A DNA stretch of 64,000 nt, taken from assembly GCA_002344215.1 (NCBI GenBank), contig DDSV01000026.1, forward strand, positions 1 through 64,000, read 5' to 3'. This document shows positions 17,383-26,900 of the stretch, in pieces (position 1 is the stretch's first letter; every line of letters starts with the position of its first letter). A program made the translations under genes and the position numbers. The notes under the pieces were generated by a model. The model made no database searches, was not told the origin of the DNA, and saw only the letters and a program-made list of their open reading frames with translations. The DNA comes from Akkermansiaceae bacterium UBA2381 (GTDB lineage: Bacteria > Verrucomicrobiota > Verrucomicrobiia > Verrucomicrobiales > DEV007).

Positions 17383-18164
17383 AAGGCCTGAACCAAAATC
17401 GACTGTTCCTTGCCTCCCTCATCACCACCTGCCTTTCCCCAGGTGTGACAGTGGGTTCCGGGGAGGTCTTCATCCTCGAAGAGCCAGTCCGGGTTATCAC
17501 CTCGTCGAGTCCGGAAATCTTCCCCGAGGCATGGCGGAAGCCTTCCGTTTCGCCTGAAGGTGGCGTCCTGCCCGGGAACCAGATTGAGCGGGCCCGGGCT
17601 ATCCTCAGTAAGGCGCTGGCGAAGTATCCGACTGACCTGCTGGAGGCAGAGCTGAAAGCGGTCTATGTCCTTTCGGAACTTCGTTACCGCGGCGTTGTCA
17701 CCAGCGGGACAAACTCGAGCACCAGCGTCTATCTCAAGGTGGGCCGTGATAACACCCGATACACCGATTCTTACATCGAGGGCACCTTTCACGCCGAGTT
17801 TTCGAGCATTCTTATTCGAAATCATGCCGACCTGCTCGATAAGGAAGCCTGGCAACAGGCGAACCCGCCGGACTTCACCTACCTTGGCGACGGGGTTGAG
17901 GCCGTGAAGCAGGGTAAGGCTCGACGGTCGTATGAGGAGTCGCTCCTTGAGCAGGGATTTCTCACTGAGTATGGCTCATCAACTCTGGAGAACGACTTCA
18001 ACGGGATGGCCCTGAGGCTTTTCACCGGCGAAGCGCAGGTCTGGAAATTGGCCGATCAATACCCGCGGATCAAAACGAAACTGGACCTCGCCCTGGCCTT
18101 TTACCTGAAACTGGATCCGTCTTTCACCGAAGCCTTTTTCAGATCACTGGTAAAAATCGAGTGA
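17379..18164 (+). CDS. Metallopeptidase-like protein with altered zinc site
   Basis: A 261-residue exported protein (signal-like segment residues 8-27). The middle and C-terminal parts resemble putative zinc-binding metallopeptidases of the Mx1/SusD-cluster type: TFHAEFSSILIRNH at the place of HExxH, GFLTEYGSSTLENDF at the place of the downstream EDFAE motif, and a final helix with IKTKLDLALAFYLK. The two His residues of HExxH appear to be Ala and Ser here, while Glu is kept, so it may be inactive or use another site (my alignment by eye). It overlaps the upstream HD gene by 4 nt and converges with an endonuclease-family gene. Confidence 0.55.
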   Translation: MKGLNQNRLFLASLITTCLSPGVTVGSGEVFILEEPVRVITSSSPEIFPEAWRKPSVSPEGGVLPGNQIERARAILSKALAKYPTDLLEAELKAVYVLSELRYRGVVTSGTNSSTSVYLKVGRDNTRYTDSYIEGTFHAEFSSILIRNHADLLDKEAWQQANPPDFTYLGDGVEAVKQGKARRSYEESLLEQGFLTEYGSSTLENDFNGMALRLFTGEAQVWKLADQYPRIKTKLDLALAFYLKLDPSFTEAFFRSLVKIE

Positions 18165-18183
18165 GCGCGGAAGCTCTCTACCC

Positions 18184-19134
18184 TCACTTATCCACCGGCG
18201 TGATTGAGATGACAAGAGGGCGGTGGTCGCTCGCTTTGTCCCAGTCGGGCCAGTGGTGGATACGGCATTGATCTCGATTGATTTCATTCGAGAGCCCCTC
18301 GCTGTAGAGGGCGTAATCGAAGCGGGAGTAGGAGTCCGCAAAAGACCAGTAGTGCGTCCAGTGAAAGCCGAACTGATCCGACAGGGTCAGAGAGCTGAGG
18401 TAATCCGGTTGGCCGAAGCTCCCCTGGAGGGTTTTCACCGGGGCCTCGATGCGCAGATCATTCAAATCTCCCGCAACGATGAGATTGGTCCCGGGCTCTG
18501 CCTCAAGAATGCGGTCAATGTGTTGCCGGGCGAGGCGAGCCTCGTTCAGGCGCATCAGGGTTTCATCGCCCTCCGGCACTTCGCGCTTGGATTTGAGATG
18601 GAGACCAAGGTAGCGCAAATGATACTGGGGATTGATCGCCAGCTTGACGTCGAGGATGCCGCGCTGAAAGGCATGTTTGGTGCCATCGAGGACATAGGTG
18701 TAATCGTCGCGTGATTGACGGGCGATGATGGGGAAACGCGAAAGGAGGGCAAGATTGCGGTTCCAACCCGCCGAATCGGTTACGATTTCGGTGTGGGGAA
18801 GGTCGATTCCGCCGGCTTTGAGGCGTGACTGGAGGTCTTTGACAAAGGACTCGTCCCCGATCTCGCAGACGCCGAGGATGTCCGGGGCCATGGCGAGGAG
18901 GCCTTCGATCAGGGGCGCGATCTCGCTTTCAGGTTTCGGGGCGGCCTCGACAATCTCGCCGTTGAGACGGCGCTCCATCGCGAGGTAGTTCTTCAGATTG
19001 TAGAAAACCAGGGTGACAGGGTCCGTTTCCTCAACCTCCGGTTTGGCCTGAGATTCCTGGGCGTGAACGGGAAAACCGGGAAGAGAAAGAAAAAAGACCG
19101 CCTGAGAGATCAGAGCGGCCTTCCTTAAAATCAT
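18184..19134 (-). CDS. Endonuclease/exonuclease/phosphatase family protein, secreted
   Basis: 316 residues with a signal peptide (about 1-26, ending VHA). The catalytic fold of the EEP superfamily is clear: TLVFYNLKNY, GVCEIGDE with the metal Glu, VAGDLNDLR, and SDHRPLVI at the C-terminus. Extracellular members act as nucleases or phosphodiesterases. Exported location suggests use of extracellular DNA or phosphate esters (inference). It ends 20 nt from the convergent metallopeptidase-like gene and starts 21 nt downstream of tatA on the same strand, so the two may be co-transcribed. Confidence 0.88.
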   Translation of the reverse strand: MILRKAALISQAVFFLSLPGFPVHAQESQAKPEVEETDPVTLVFYNLKNYLAMERRLNGEIVEAAPKPESEIAPLIEGLLAMAPDILGVCEIGDESFVKDLQSRLKAGGIDLPHTEIVTDSAGWNRNLALLSRFPIIARQSRDDYTYVLDGTKHAFQRGILDVKLAINPQYHLRYLGLHLKSKREVPEGDETLMRLNEARLARQHIDRILEAEPGTNLIVAGDLNDLRIEAPVKTLQGSFGQPDYLSSLTLSDQFGFHWTHYWSFADSYSRFDYALYSEGLSNEINRDQCRIHHWPDWDKASDHRPLVISITPVDK

Positions 19135-19155
19135 CGCTGAGAGACGGGGCGGGGG

Positions 19156-19398
19156 TCAGTCCTTGGAGTGGGTATCGTCCGGTTTCGCGGGTTTGTCCCA
19201 CTCCCGTTTGCCCTCTTCTTCGCCCATTTTGATCTCACGCTCGAACTCGTGTTTGGCTTTTTTGAATTCGCCCATGCCCTTGCCAACACCTCGTGCCAGT
19301 TCAGGAATTTTCTTGGCGCCGAAAAGAAGGAGGACGATCAGGAAGATGACAATCATCTCCTGCATTCCGAGACCAAAAGCTAGATAGGGTGTATTCAC
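19156..19398 (-). CDS. tatA: Sec-independent protein translocase TatA
   Basis: An 80-residue TatA/E protein. It has the single membrane helix MIVIFLIVLLLFGAKKIPEL with the invariant FGxxKIPEL hinge, then the amphipathic helix RGVGKGMGEFKKAKHEFE and a charged tail. TatA forms the pore-like assembly that moves folded proteins with twin-arginine leaders. Two such cargo proteins (DUF1501 at 7966 and DUF1552 at 34818) are in this window. No tatB or tatC is adjacent. A hairpin with a 7-bp stem lies 11 nt upstream of the start. Confidence 0.93.
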   Translation of the reverse strand: MNTPYLAFGLGMQEMIVIFLIVLLLFGAKKIPELARGVGKGMGEFKKAKHEFEREIKMGEEEGKREWDKPAKPDDTHSKD

Positions 19399-19409
19399 GA
19401 TTCAAGGTT

Positions 19410-19544
19410 ATCCCCCGCCACAGGGGGATGCAAAGAGTATTTGCCGACTTGATTGTGTGGCGCGATCGCGCCATGTTCAAATCGCTTCACAAAACGAGTC
19501 AATAGCAGGGGAAATGACCCCTGCGAAGTCGCACTCAGGGTGCG
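19410..19544. other. Cluster of four hairpins upstream of tatA
   Basis: Within 135 nt lie four inverted repeats: 19410-19429 (7-bp stem ATCCCCC/GGGGGAT), 19458-19473 (a 16-bp palindrome TGGCGCGATCGCGCCA), 19505-19524 (GCAGGGG/CCCCTGC) and 19530-19544 (CGCAC/GTGCG). No gene lies here. The gap separates the divergent tatA and polyprenyl synthase genes, so a leader RNA or regulator sites are possible. A TTGACA sits at 19614-19619 without a good -10. Confidence 0.5.
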
Positions 19545-19658
19545 GTTCAAAAATTCGATCGAAAAGGAAAAAGAGGAACAATTCGGCAAGTTCCAGCGTA
19601 ATTACTCAAGAAATTGACATTTGCCATCCTGCTCATTCAGTGAGTCAGCTTTTGCACC

Positions 19659-20675
19659 ATGACATCGAATTCAGCCATACTCGACCCCACGAGCGGAAGT
19701 GAGCTTTCCCCTTTTGCGTTTCTTCGTCCTGAACTGGATCGGGTTGAGTCCAGAATCCGGGCTCAGGCGGAGGCCTTTGACCCTGCCGTCGAGCCCTATG
19801 TCGCCTACATTCTCAACACCTCAGGGAAGCGGATCCGTCCGGCCCTCGCCTTCCTCGCGGGGGGAGCAACAGGCGGAGTGGAGGACGATCACCACAAGCT
19901 TGCCGTCATTCTCGAACTCATTCATGTGGCGACCCTGGTGCACGATGACATCATCGACGGTGCCGAGATCCGCCGCCAGGCTCCGACCGCCAACGCAAAA
20001 TGGGGGAATGCGCTCAGCGTCCTCCTCGGAGACTGTCTTTTCTCGCATGCGCTGATGCTTTCGACCGAGTTCAATGATTCGGTGATCGGGAGAAAGGTGG
20101 CAATCGCGGCCAATGAAGTCTGCAGCGGGGAGATCATTCAAACCCAGCGCCGCTTCGACCTGCAATTGAACCGGGAGGACTACTTCGACATCATCCGCAA
20201 GAAAACCGCTGCACTTTTCGCGGCGGCGATGGAGTTGGGCGCTCGCCTCAACGGGCAAAGCGAATCGGTCTGCCTCGCGCTCCGGGATTTCGGACTCCAT
20301 GTCGGCACGGCCTACCAGATCTATGACGATTGTATCGATTTGATCGGGGAGGAGACCGAATACGGAAAGACTTTGCGGACTGATCTCAACAAGGGGAAAC
20401 TGACCCTCCCGATTTTGAATCTGCTCTCCAGCGCCACCGAGCGCCAGCGGGAGAAACTGAACCGGCTCCTCATTCAAAAAGAGCCCATCGATCTTTCCGC
20501 TCTCGCGAGTATAGCCGACTACGCCGGGGCGATCGAGGCTTCCGTTGATACGGCCCAGGAGCTGATTCAGGAGAGCCGCAACTGTCTTCTGGTCCTTGAA
20601 GAGAGTGAATACAAGGGCGCTCTGCTCGGAATCACGAACTTCCTCAGCGTCCTCCTTGAGGGCTGTCGTCAGTGA
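19659..20675 (+). CDS. Polyprenyl diphosphate synthase
   Basis: A 338-residue trans-prenyltransferase with both aspartate-rich motifs: LVHDDIIDGAEIRRQ (first, about residue 89) and YQIYDDCIDLIGEE (second). It extends an allylic diphosphate with isopentenyl diphosphate; family members make the octaprenyl, heptaprenyl or longer side chain of quinones, which fits the menaquinone genes at 52-61 kb. Chain length cannot be read with confidence. The start ATG is preceded by a spaced, hairpin-rich leader. Confidence 0.9.
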   Translation: MTSNSAILDPTSGSELSPFAFLRPELDRVESRIRAQAEAFDPAVEPYVAYILNTSGKRIRPALAFLAGGATGGVEDDHHKLAVILELIHVATLVHDDIIDGAEIRRQAPTANAKWGNALSVLLGDCLFSHALMLSTEFNDSVIGRKVAIAANEVCSGEIIQTQRRFDLQLNREDYFDIIRKKTAALFAAAMELGARLNGQSESVCLALRDFGLHVGTAYQIYDDCIDLIGEETEYGKTLRTDLNKGKLTLPILNLLSSATERQREKLNRLLIQKEPIDLSALASIADYAGAIEASVDTAQELIQESRNCLLVLEESEYKGALLGITNFLSVLLEGCRQ

Positions 20676-20860
20676 GTTGGCACCCTTTCCCGGTCAGGAA
20701 CTTAGGGGTGAAATAATAAAATTCGCGATCCGTTGACAAATGGCATGGAGCTTGCTTCCCTAGCCTTCGGTTAACCAACCCGAAGTTCGTGCCGTAGGCG
20801 CAGGATGCTCAGGCAGTTGCAGGGCTTCGAATGTAAAATAAAAAACGACAACTAGTTATC

Positions 20861-21880
20861 ATGGCTAAACTCAAACTGGAATACATTTGGCTCGATGGAT
20901 ATGAGCCTGTGCCGAACCTCAGAGGCAAAACAAAGATCGCTGACGGCGATCCGGATTCGTTCTCGCTCGCCGATTGCCCATTGTGGGGATTCGACGGCAG
21001 TTCGACCCGTCAGGCGGAAGGCAAGAGCTCCGATTGCGTGCTGAAGCCCGTCGCTCTCTATCCTGACGCGACTCGTCAAAACGGATTTATCGTTCTTAGC
21101 GAAGTCATGATGCCGGACGGCACTACCCCCCATCCGTCCAACGCTCGCGCTACGATCGCCGAAGATCCGGGTCTCTGGATTGGTCTTGAGCAGGAATATT
21201 TCCTTTTCCAGGAGGGGCGTCCTCTCGGCTGGCCCGATTCCGGTTACCCCGATCCGCAGGGTGAATACTACTGCGGTGTTGGTTCATCCGCTGTGGGTGA
21301 CCTTGCCCGCGCCATCGTGGAAGAGCACCTCGACGTCTGTATCGCCGCCGGGATCAACCACGAAGGTATCAACGCCGAAGTGGCGAAGGGTCAATGGGAA
21401 TACCAGATTTTCGGAAAAGGAGCTCAAACCGCAGCCGACCAGATCTGGGTCGCCCGCTACCTCCTCGCCCGTATTTGTGAAAAATACGGAGTGGATGTCG
21501 AACTTCATTGCAAACCCTTCCAGGGTGACTGGAACGGCTCGGGAATGCACTGCAACTTCTCGACCGAATACATGCGCTCGAAGGGCGGAAAGGCTTACTT
21601 CGAATCGCTTATGTCCGCGTTTGAAAAGAACTGTGAAGAGCACATCGCCGCTTACGGTCCTGACAACCACCTTCGCCTGACCGGTCTTCACGAGACTCAG
21701 TCCATCGACAAGTTCAGCTGGGGTGTGGCCGACCGTGGAGCCTCCGTCCGCGTTCCGCACTCCTTCATGAAGAACGATTACAAGGGTTACCTTGAAGATC
21801 GTCGTCCCAACTCCCAGGCCGATCCGTATCAGGTCGTATCCCGGGTTTCGAAGACGATTGCTTCGGTTCCGACTCCCTGA
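20861..21880 (+). CDS. Type II glutamine synthetase (GSII)
   Basis: A 339-residue GSII, the short form typical of eukaryotes and some bacteria. Key segments: LADCPLWGFDGSST, GLEQEYFL with the metal-binding Glu, AGINHEG, GDWNGSGMHCNFST, and DRGASVRVP with EDRRPNSQADPY near the C-terminus. It makes glutamine from glutamate, ammonia and ATP. GSII lacks the adenylylation loop of GSI, so control must be by other means. The leader holds a TTGACA (20733-20738) with no clear -10, an inverted repeat and no Shine-Dalgarno. A strong terminator follows. Confidence 0.95.
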   Translation: MAKLKLEYIWLDGYEPVPNLRGKTKIADGDPDSFSLADCPLWGFDGSSTRQAEGKSSDCVLKPVALYPDATRQNGFIVLSEVMMPDGTTPHPSNARATIAEDPGLWIGLEQEYFLFQEGRPLGWPDSGYPDPQGEYYCGVGSSAVGDLARAIVEEHLDVCIAAGINHEGINAEVAKGQWEYQIFGKGAQTAADQIWVARYLLARICEKYGVDVELHCKPFQGDWNGSGMHCNFSTEYMRSKGGKAYFESLMSAFEKNCEEHIAAYGPDNHLRLTGLHETQSIDKFSWGVADRGASVRVPHSFMKNDYKGYLEDRRPNSQADPYQVVSRVSKTIASVPTP

Positions 21881-21910
21881 TCGACTATTTCCTGATAGTT
21901 CATCACTTCC

Positions 21911-21944
21911 GAAAACGCCGCAGTCCACGACTGCGGCGTTTTTC
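21911..21944. terminator. Terminator after glutamine synthetase
   Basis: A stem of 14 bp (21912-21925 with 21929-21942) around loop CAC, followed by TTTC. It is nearly symmetric, with A-run before and T-run after, so it can also stop the convergent TPR gene. Confidence 0.9.
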
Positions 21945-21945
21945 G

Positions 21946-22464
21946 TTAGCGGGGCGAATGGTCCCGGAGAGCATTCTCGACGAGCCGGATGATGCGCTCA
22001 TCAAGGGTGAGCCGCCGCCGCCTTGCACGCCGGAGAAGGCGCTCCGCTTCGGATGGATTCGCAAAGACATCGAGATGGAGCCAGATTGCTTTTTCGTAGG
22101 CTTCGACCTCGTCGGGATAGTATTTGAGGATACGCCGGTACTCAAGGAGTGCCTCATCGTAGCGGCTCTCATTGATGTAGTGGGCGGGAAGTTTTAGATT
22201 CAAAACCGGCTTGGAGAGTTTTCCCCCGGGGAAAAAGATCGAGTCGATCATCATCATGAAAGGCCGCGTGGCGATATGAAAAATGGTTTTCCAAAGGCAA
22301 CCGAAACCCGGAATCAGCAACACGACGCCAAGGAGCACTTTGAGATGATCCTCCTGTTCGTAGCCGGTCGTGGTGCACCAGAAAGAGAGACCGAGAAAGC
22401 CGATGCCGAAGAGCCATCGGATTAGCGTGCCAGTGTAATCGCTCAGCATTTTCCTACGGATCAT
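21946..22464 (-). CDS. Membrane protein with C-terminal TPR-like helices
   Basis: 172 residues from ATG 22464 (MIRRKMLSD); 22449 (MLSDYTG) is a second choice with AGGA just upstream. Two membrane segments occur in the first 55 residues (IRWLFGIGFLGLSFW and LLGVVLLIPGFGCLW). The cytoplasmic tail has a TPR-like helix pair, SRYDEALLEYRRILKYYPDEVEAYEKA, and a basic C-terminal stretch RRARRRR. No family could be named; it may hold a partner at the membrane (inference). The frame stays open up to 22758, but that part overlaps the divergent FAD gene. Confidence 0.65.
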   Translation of the reverse strand: MIRRKMLSDYTGTLIRWLFGIGFLGLSFWCTTTGYEQEDHLKVLLGVVLLIPGFGCLWKTIFHIATRPFMMMIDSIFFPGGKLSKPVLNLKLPAHYINESRYDEALLEYRRILKYYPDEVEAYEKAIWLHLDVFANPSEAERLLRRARRRRLTLDERIIRLVENALRDHSPR

Positions 22465-22594
22465 AGTCGAACCGGGCGGAAAAGAGGAAATCAAATCTTC
22501 CGGCTTTGCCGAACGTGTTTTCGAGGGGAAGGTGGCCCTCGTTTTAATCCGCTCTCCCAACTCTGGAACCACTCCCGAAGACCCCCGAAATCTG

Positions 22595-23842
22595 ATGTCT
22601 CCCGCCGAATACGATTTTATCTCCATCGGGGGCGGCGCAGCGGGATTCTTCGGGGCAATTTCCTTCGCGGAGAAAGTGCCGGGTGCCCAGGTTCTGATTC
22701 TTGAAAAGACCTCGACAGTACTGGGCAAGGTGAAGATCTCCGGCGGGGGGCGTTGCAATGTGACGCACGCCTGCTTCGAGGCAAAACGCCTTGCGACCTA
22801 TTACCCGAGAGGGGAGCGCAATCTCATCGGTCCCTTTCACCGTTTCGGACCGCAGGAGACGATGGAGTGGTTTCAGGGGAGGGGAGTTCCGCTGAAAACC
22901 GAGAGTGATGGCCGGGTCTTTCCGGTAAGCGATGATTCCCAGAGCGTGATCGACTGTCTCATGGACACTACGCGGGATCTCGGAATCGAAGTCCGCTACC
23001 AGAGCGAAGCCGACCGGCTGTGTCGCTCCGGCGAGCGCTGGCTCGTCGATCTGAAGGACGGTTCAACCCTGTCGAGCCGATTTATCCTGCTCGCGACCGG
23101 GGGCACGAGGAACAATGCGGGAGTTCGTCTTGCGGGCACTCTCGGGCACGAGATCGTTCGTGCGGCGCCGTCGTTATTCACTTTCAAGATTCCTGATCGC
23201 CGTCTCGAAGGGCTGTCCGGAATCTCCGTCGATGAAGTCGTGGCGACCATTCCCGGGACAAAACTTCGCAGTGACGGTCCCTGTATCATCACCCACTGGG
23301 GGTTGAGCGGACCGGCCATCCTGAAGCTCTCCGCCCGCGGTGCCCGTGAACTCGCCGACAAGGACTATCAGTTCGAAGTCGTGGTTAACTGGTGCGGCAC
23401 GCAATCCTGCGAGGCGATCGAAGCGCTCCTGCTTGAGGCCCGCGAGATTTCCCCGAAAAAGCGGGTTCGTTCCGGATTGGTGACGGTTTCCCTCCCAGCC
23501 CGGCTCTGGCACCGCATCGCCGAAGACTCGGGAATCTCCGCCGAATTGACCTGGTCCAATCTGACCCGGGAAGCCCGCCATCGCCTCGCGGTCGAGTTGA
23601 CCGGAAGCCGCTTTCGGGTCAATGGGCAGAGTCTCAACAAAGACGAGTTTGTCACCGCCGGTGGAGTCGCGCTTAAAGAGATCGACTTCAAAACCATGGA
23701 AAGCCGCCGGACGCCCGGGCTCTATTTTGCCGGAGAGGTAATGGATATTGACGGGGTGACGGGAGGTTTTAATTTCCAGTCCGCCTGGACCACCGCGTTT
23801 ATTGCCGGGGAGTCTGCGGCCGCCGAGTTTCTGCCGCATTGA
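22595..23842 (+). CDS. FAD-dependent oxidoreductase, YhiN/HI0933 family
   Basis: 415 residues. The N-terminal dinucleotide fold is clear (ISIGGGAAGFFGAI), followed by GKVKISGGGRCNVTHA, a signature of the HI0933/YhiN family, often called aminoacetone oxidase family. The C-terminal FAD segment is GLYFAGEVMDIDGVTGGFNFQ. The reaction is not well established for the family. ATG 22532 would start 21 residues earlier; 22595 (MSPAEYDFISIGG) fits the fold. A 25-nt hairpin repeat directly follows the stop. Confidence 0.85.
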   Translation: MSPAEYDFISIGGGAAGFFGAISFAEKVPGAQVLILEKTSTVLGKVKISGGGRCNVTHACFEAKRLATYYPRGERNLIGPFHRFGPQETMEWFQGRGVPLKTESDGRVFPVSDDSQSVIDCLMDTTRDLGIEVRYQSEADRLCRSGERWLVDLKDGSTLSSRFILLATGGTRNNAGVRLAGTLGHEIVRAAPSLFTFKIPDRRLEGLSGISVDEVVATIPGTKLRSDGPCIITHWGLSGPAILKLSARGARELADKDYQFEVVVNWCGTQSCEAIEALLLEAREISPKKRVRSGLVTVSLPARLWHRIAEDSGISAELTWSNLTREARHRLAVELTGSRFRVNGQSLNKDEFVTAGGVALKEIDFKTMESRRTPGLYFAGEVMDIDGVTGGFNFQSAWTTAFIAGESAAAEFLPH

Positions 23843-23843
23843 C

Positions 23844-23868
23844 CCGAAAAACTCACGTTTTTCGCTAC
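23844..23868 (+). repeat. 25-nt hairpin repeat, copy A
   Basis: CCGAA, AAA, CTCACG, TTT, TTCGCTAC. The stem closes CGAAAAA with TTTTTCG around CTCACG. It begins 2 nt after the FAD oxidoreductase stop. Related copies are at 38804, 38849, 38982, 39029 and 46185. Confidence 0.8.
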
Positions 23869-23952
23869 TTTGCTTCGATGGGGACGCCCGTCTTTTCCCA
23901 ATTGAACTCTCTCACGCCCGTGGCTAACCTCCCGCTCTTCAAAAACTCTCTC

Positions 23953-26900
23953 ATGCTCTCTCGATTTCTCGCCCTCTCCCTGGTTCTCCTGTTCTTAGCC
24001 CTCTCTGCGCAGGCTCAGATCAAACCCATTTTCGAAACTGAGGTACTCACGCCAAGCAGCGGAACCCGACTGGTTGCGGTTGATCTACCGCTCAATGGAG
24101 CCAAAGAACTTCACCTCATCGTCTCGGATGAGGGCGGATTCAGTTGCGACTGGGCAAACTGGATTGAGCCGAAGCTGGTGATGAAAGACGGCACGGTTAA
24201 GGATTTCACCGAACTCGACTGGAAGGAATCAAAAACCGGCTACGGCAAGACTCAGAAGAACAAGAACGTCACGGGCGGTGCCCTAACCGTTGCTGGCAAG
24301 ACCTATGGAAAAGGCATTGGAACCCATGCGCCGGCACTGCTCGAGTATGCTTTACCCGAAGGGGTTGATCGCTTTCAGGCTCTTCTCGCAATCGACGATG
24401 GTGGTGCAATTCGCGACGGCAAGCCGAGCTCCGCAAGTGTGCGTTTCCGCATCTACACGCAGAAGCCGCCTGTCTCCGCGAGCGGCGCCTACGACCCCGA
24501 TGCGCCCAAGGTGGTCCCGGCCGACCTTTTCACCGTGCCCGAGGGGCTCGAGGTGACGATCTGGGCGACCTCGCCGATGCTTGCGAATCCGACCAACATC
24601 GACTTCGACGCGCAGGGACGTCTCTATGTCGCCGAGGGAGTCAACTACCGCAGCAAGGGCGGTCGCCGCCCCGAGGGGGACCGCATCGTCATCCTCGAAG
24701 ACACCGACGGATCGGGCAGCGCGGACAAGACCTCCGTCTTTGTTCAGGAACCGGCCCTCGCTTCACCCCTCGGCGTCGCCGTGCTCGATGACCGCATCAT
24801 CGTTTCGCAGCCCCCCGAAATGCTCGTCTACACCGACAAAAACGGGGACGGCAAAATCGATCCTGCGGTCGACGGACGCGAGGTGCTCCTCAGCGGATTC
24901 TCCGGTCGCCAGCACGATCACAGCCTCCACAGCGTCACCGCCGGACCGAACGGTCAGTGGTATTGGAATCAGGGCAACTGCGGCGCCATCTTCAAGGACA
25001 AGTCCGGCAAACAGTTCTTCATGGGCAGTTCCTACATGACTCAGGAAGCCGCCGGGAAAAAGAGTGATGACGGCCACATCTGGGTCGGAGGTTTCGCTGC
25101 CCGCATGAATCCCGACGGCACGAACGTCACCATCATCGGGCACAATTTCCGCAACAGCTACGAGCAGGCCGTGACCTCCTTCGGTGATGTCTTCCAGAGC
25201 GACAACGACGATCCGCCAGCCTGCCGCGTCTCGCACATGCTCGAGGGCGGCAACGCCGGTTTCTCCTCCGCCGACGGCCTGCGCTCGTGGGGCGCGGACA
25301 AACGTCCCGGACAGGATACTCCCACTGCCGAGTGGCGTCAGGAAGATCCCGGCACCATGCCGGCCGGCGACATCTACGGCGGCGGTTCTCCCACCGGGGT
25401 TGCGTACTACGAAAACGGAGCCCTCGGTGAAAAATGGGAGGGACTCCTCCTCGCCTGCGAAGCCGGGAAAAACGTCGTCTTCGGTTATCTCCCCGTCCGC
25501 GAAGGAGCGGGCTTCAAGCTTGAGCGCATCGATTTCATGACCTCGAACAAAGAGGGCGAGTTCGCCGGATCCGACTTCCTCGGGGGAAAACCGAGCGGGG
25601 AACTCAAGACGATGTTCCGTCCCAGTGACGTCACCGTCGGGCCCGACGGAGCAATTTACGTCGCCGACTGGTTCGACGCCCGTGTCGGCGGCCACGGCAC
25701 CCTAGATGAGGGCATGAGCGGCACCATTTACCGCATTGCGCCGAAGGGATTCAAGTCGACCGTGCCGATGGACGATCTCACGACTCTCGGGGGACAGGTC
25801 GTCGCTCTAAAGAGCCCCGCGCCGAACGTGAGGTATGGTGGTTTCGTCAGTCTGCGCGAGGCCGGATTGAAAAACGTTTCCGCGGTCGCAGGGCTGCTGG
25901 CCGAACCGAATCCCTACATCGCGGCCCGTGCCATCTGGCTGCTTGCCCAATTGGGGCCCGAGGGAATTGCCAAGGTGACGCCTCTCCTTGAGTCCAAGGA
26001 CGCCGCGACACGGCTCGTGTCCTACCGGGCCCTGCGTTTTGTCGATCACGAGGTCCTCGCGATGGCCGACCGCATGGCCGGAGACGAGTCCGCCGCCGTG
26101 CGTGCCGAAGTCGCCCTGACTCTGCGCGATGTCCCCGCCGCGCAGAGTGTGCCTATCCTCGCGAAGGTCGCCGCGAAGTTCGATGGCAAAGACCGCAGCT
26201 ATCTCGAGGCCTTCGGTCTCGGCAGCAAGGGCAAGGAAAGTGATGTCTACGCCGCCGTTGCCAAAGCGATGGGCGGGCCGGCCGCCTCCTGGAGTGAGGC
26301 CTTTGCCTGGATCGCCTGGCGTCTCCACCCGGCTGAGGCCGCCGCCGATTTCAAGGCCCGCGCGCTCCTCCCCGAACTTACCGAAGATCAGCGCAAGCTC
26401 ATGCTGACCGCTCTCGCCTTTGTGAAAAGCCGCGAGGCTGCCGGACACATGATCGAACTGGCCCATACCGATGCTTTTCCGATGAAAGACCTCGCGAAAT
26501 GGTGGCTTCTCAATCGCAAGGGGAATGACTGGAAAGCCTACGACGTCGAAGGCGGGATGAAGGCGCTCGGTCTCTACGATCCCGCGACCGTCAAGATCAC
26601 TGCCATTGAGATGCCTGCTCCGGTCAAGGGCGCCGCGCCGCTCCCGGCTGCTGCCGAGATCGTGAAACTCAGCGGCGATGTCGCGCGGGGTCAGGCGGCC
26701 ATCGCGGTGTGCTATACCTGCCACAAAGTCGGCGAGGCTGGCATCGACTTCGGTCCCGATCTCACCACTTTCGGACGCCAGCAGCCGACCGAGGTCATCG
26801 TCAATGCCCTCGCGAATCCCTCGGCTGATATTTCACACGGATTCGAAGGTTCCAAGGTCACGATGAACGACGGCATTGTCGTCACCGGCATGGTCCTCGC

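Noticed and set aside
19614..19642. Sigma-70 promoter for the polyprenyl synthase
   Set aside because: TTGACA is perfect but the hexamer 17 nt later (TCAGTG) does not resemble a -10.
23839..23952. Upstream extension of the NPCBM dehydrogenase
   Set aside because: It reads through the 25-nt hairpin repeat and delays the signal peptide; the Sec signal begins at ATG 23953.
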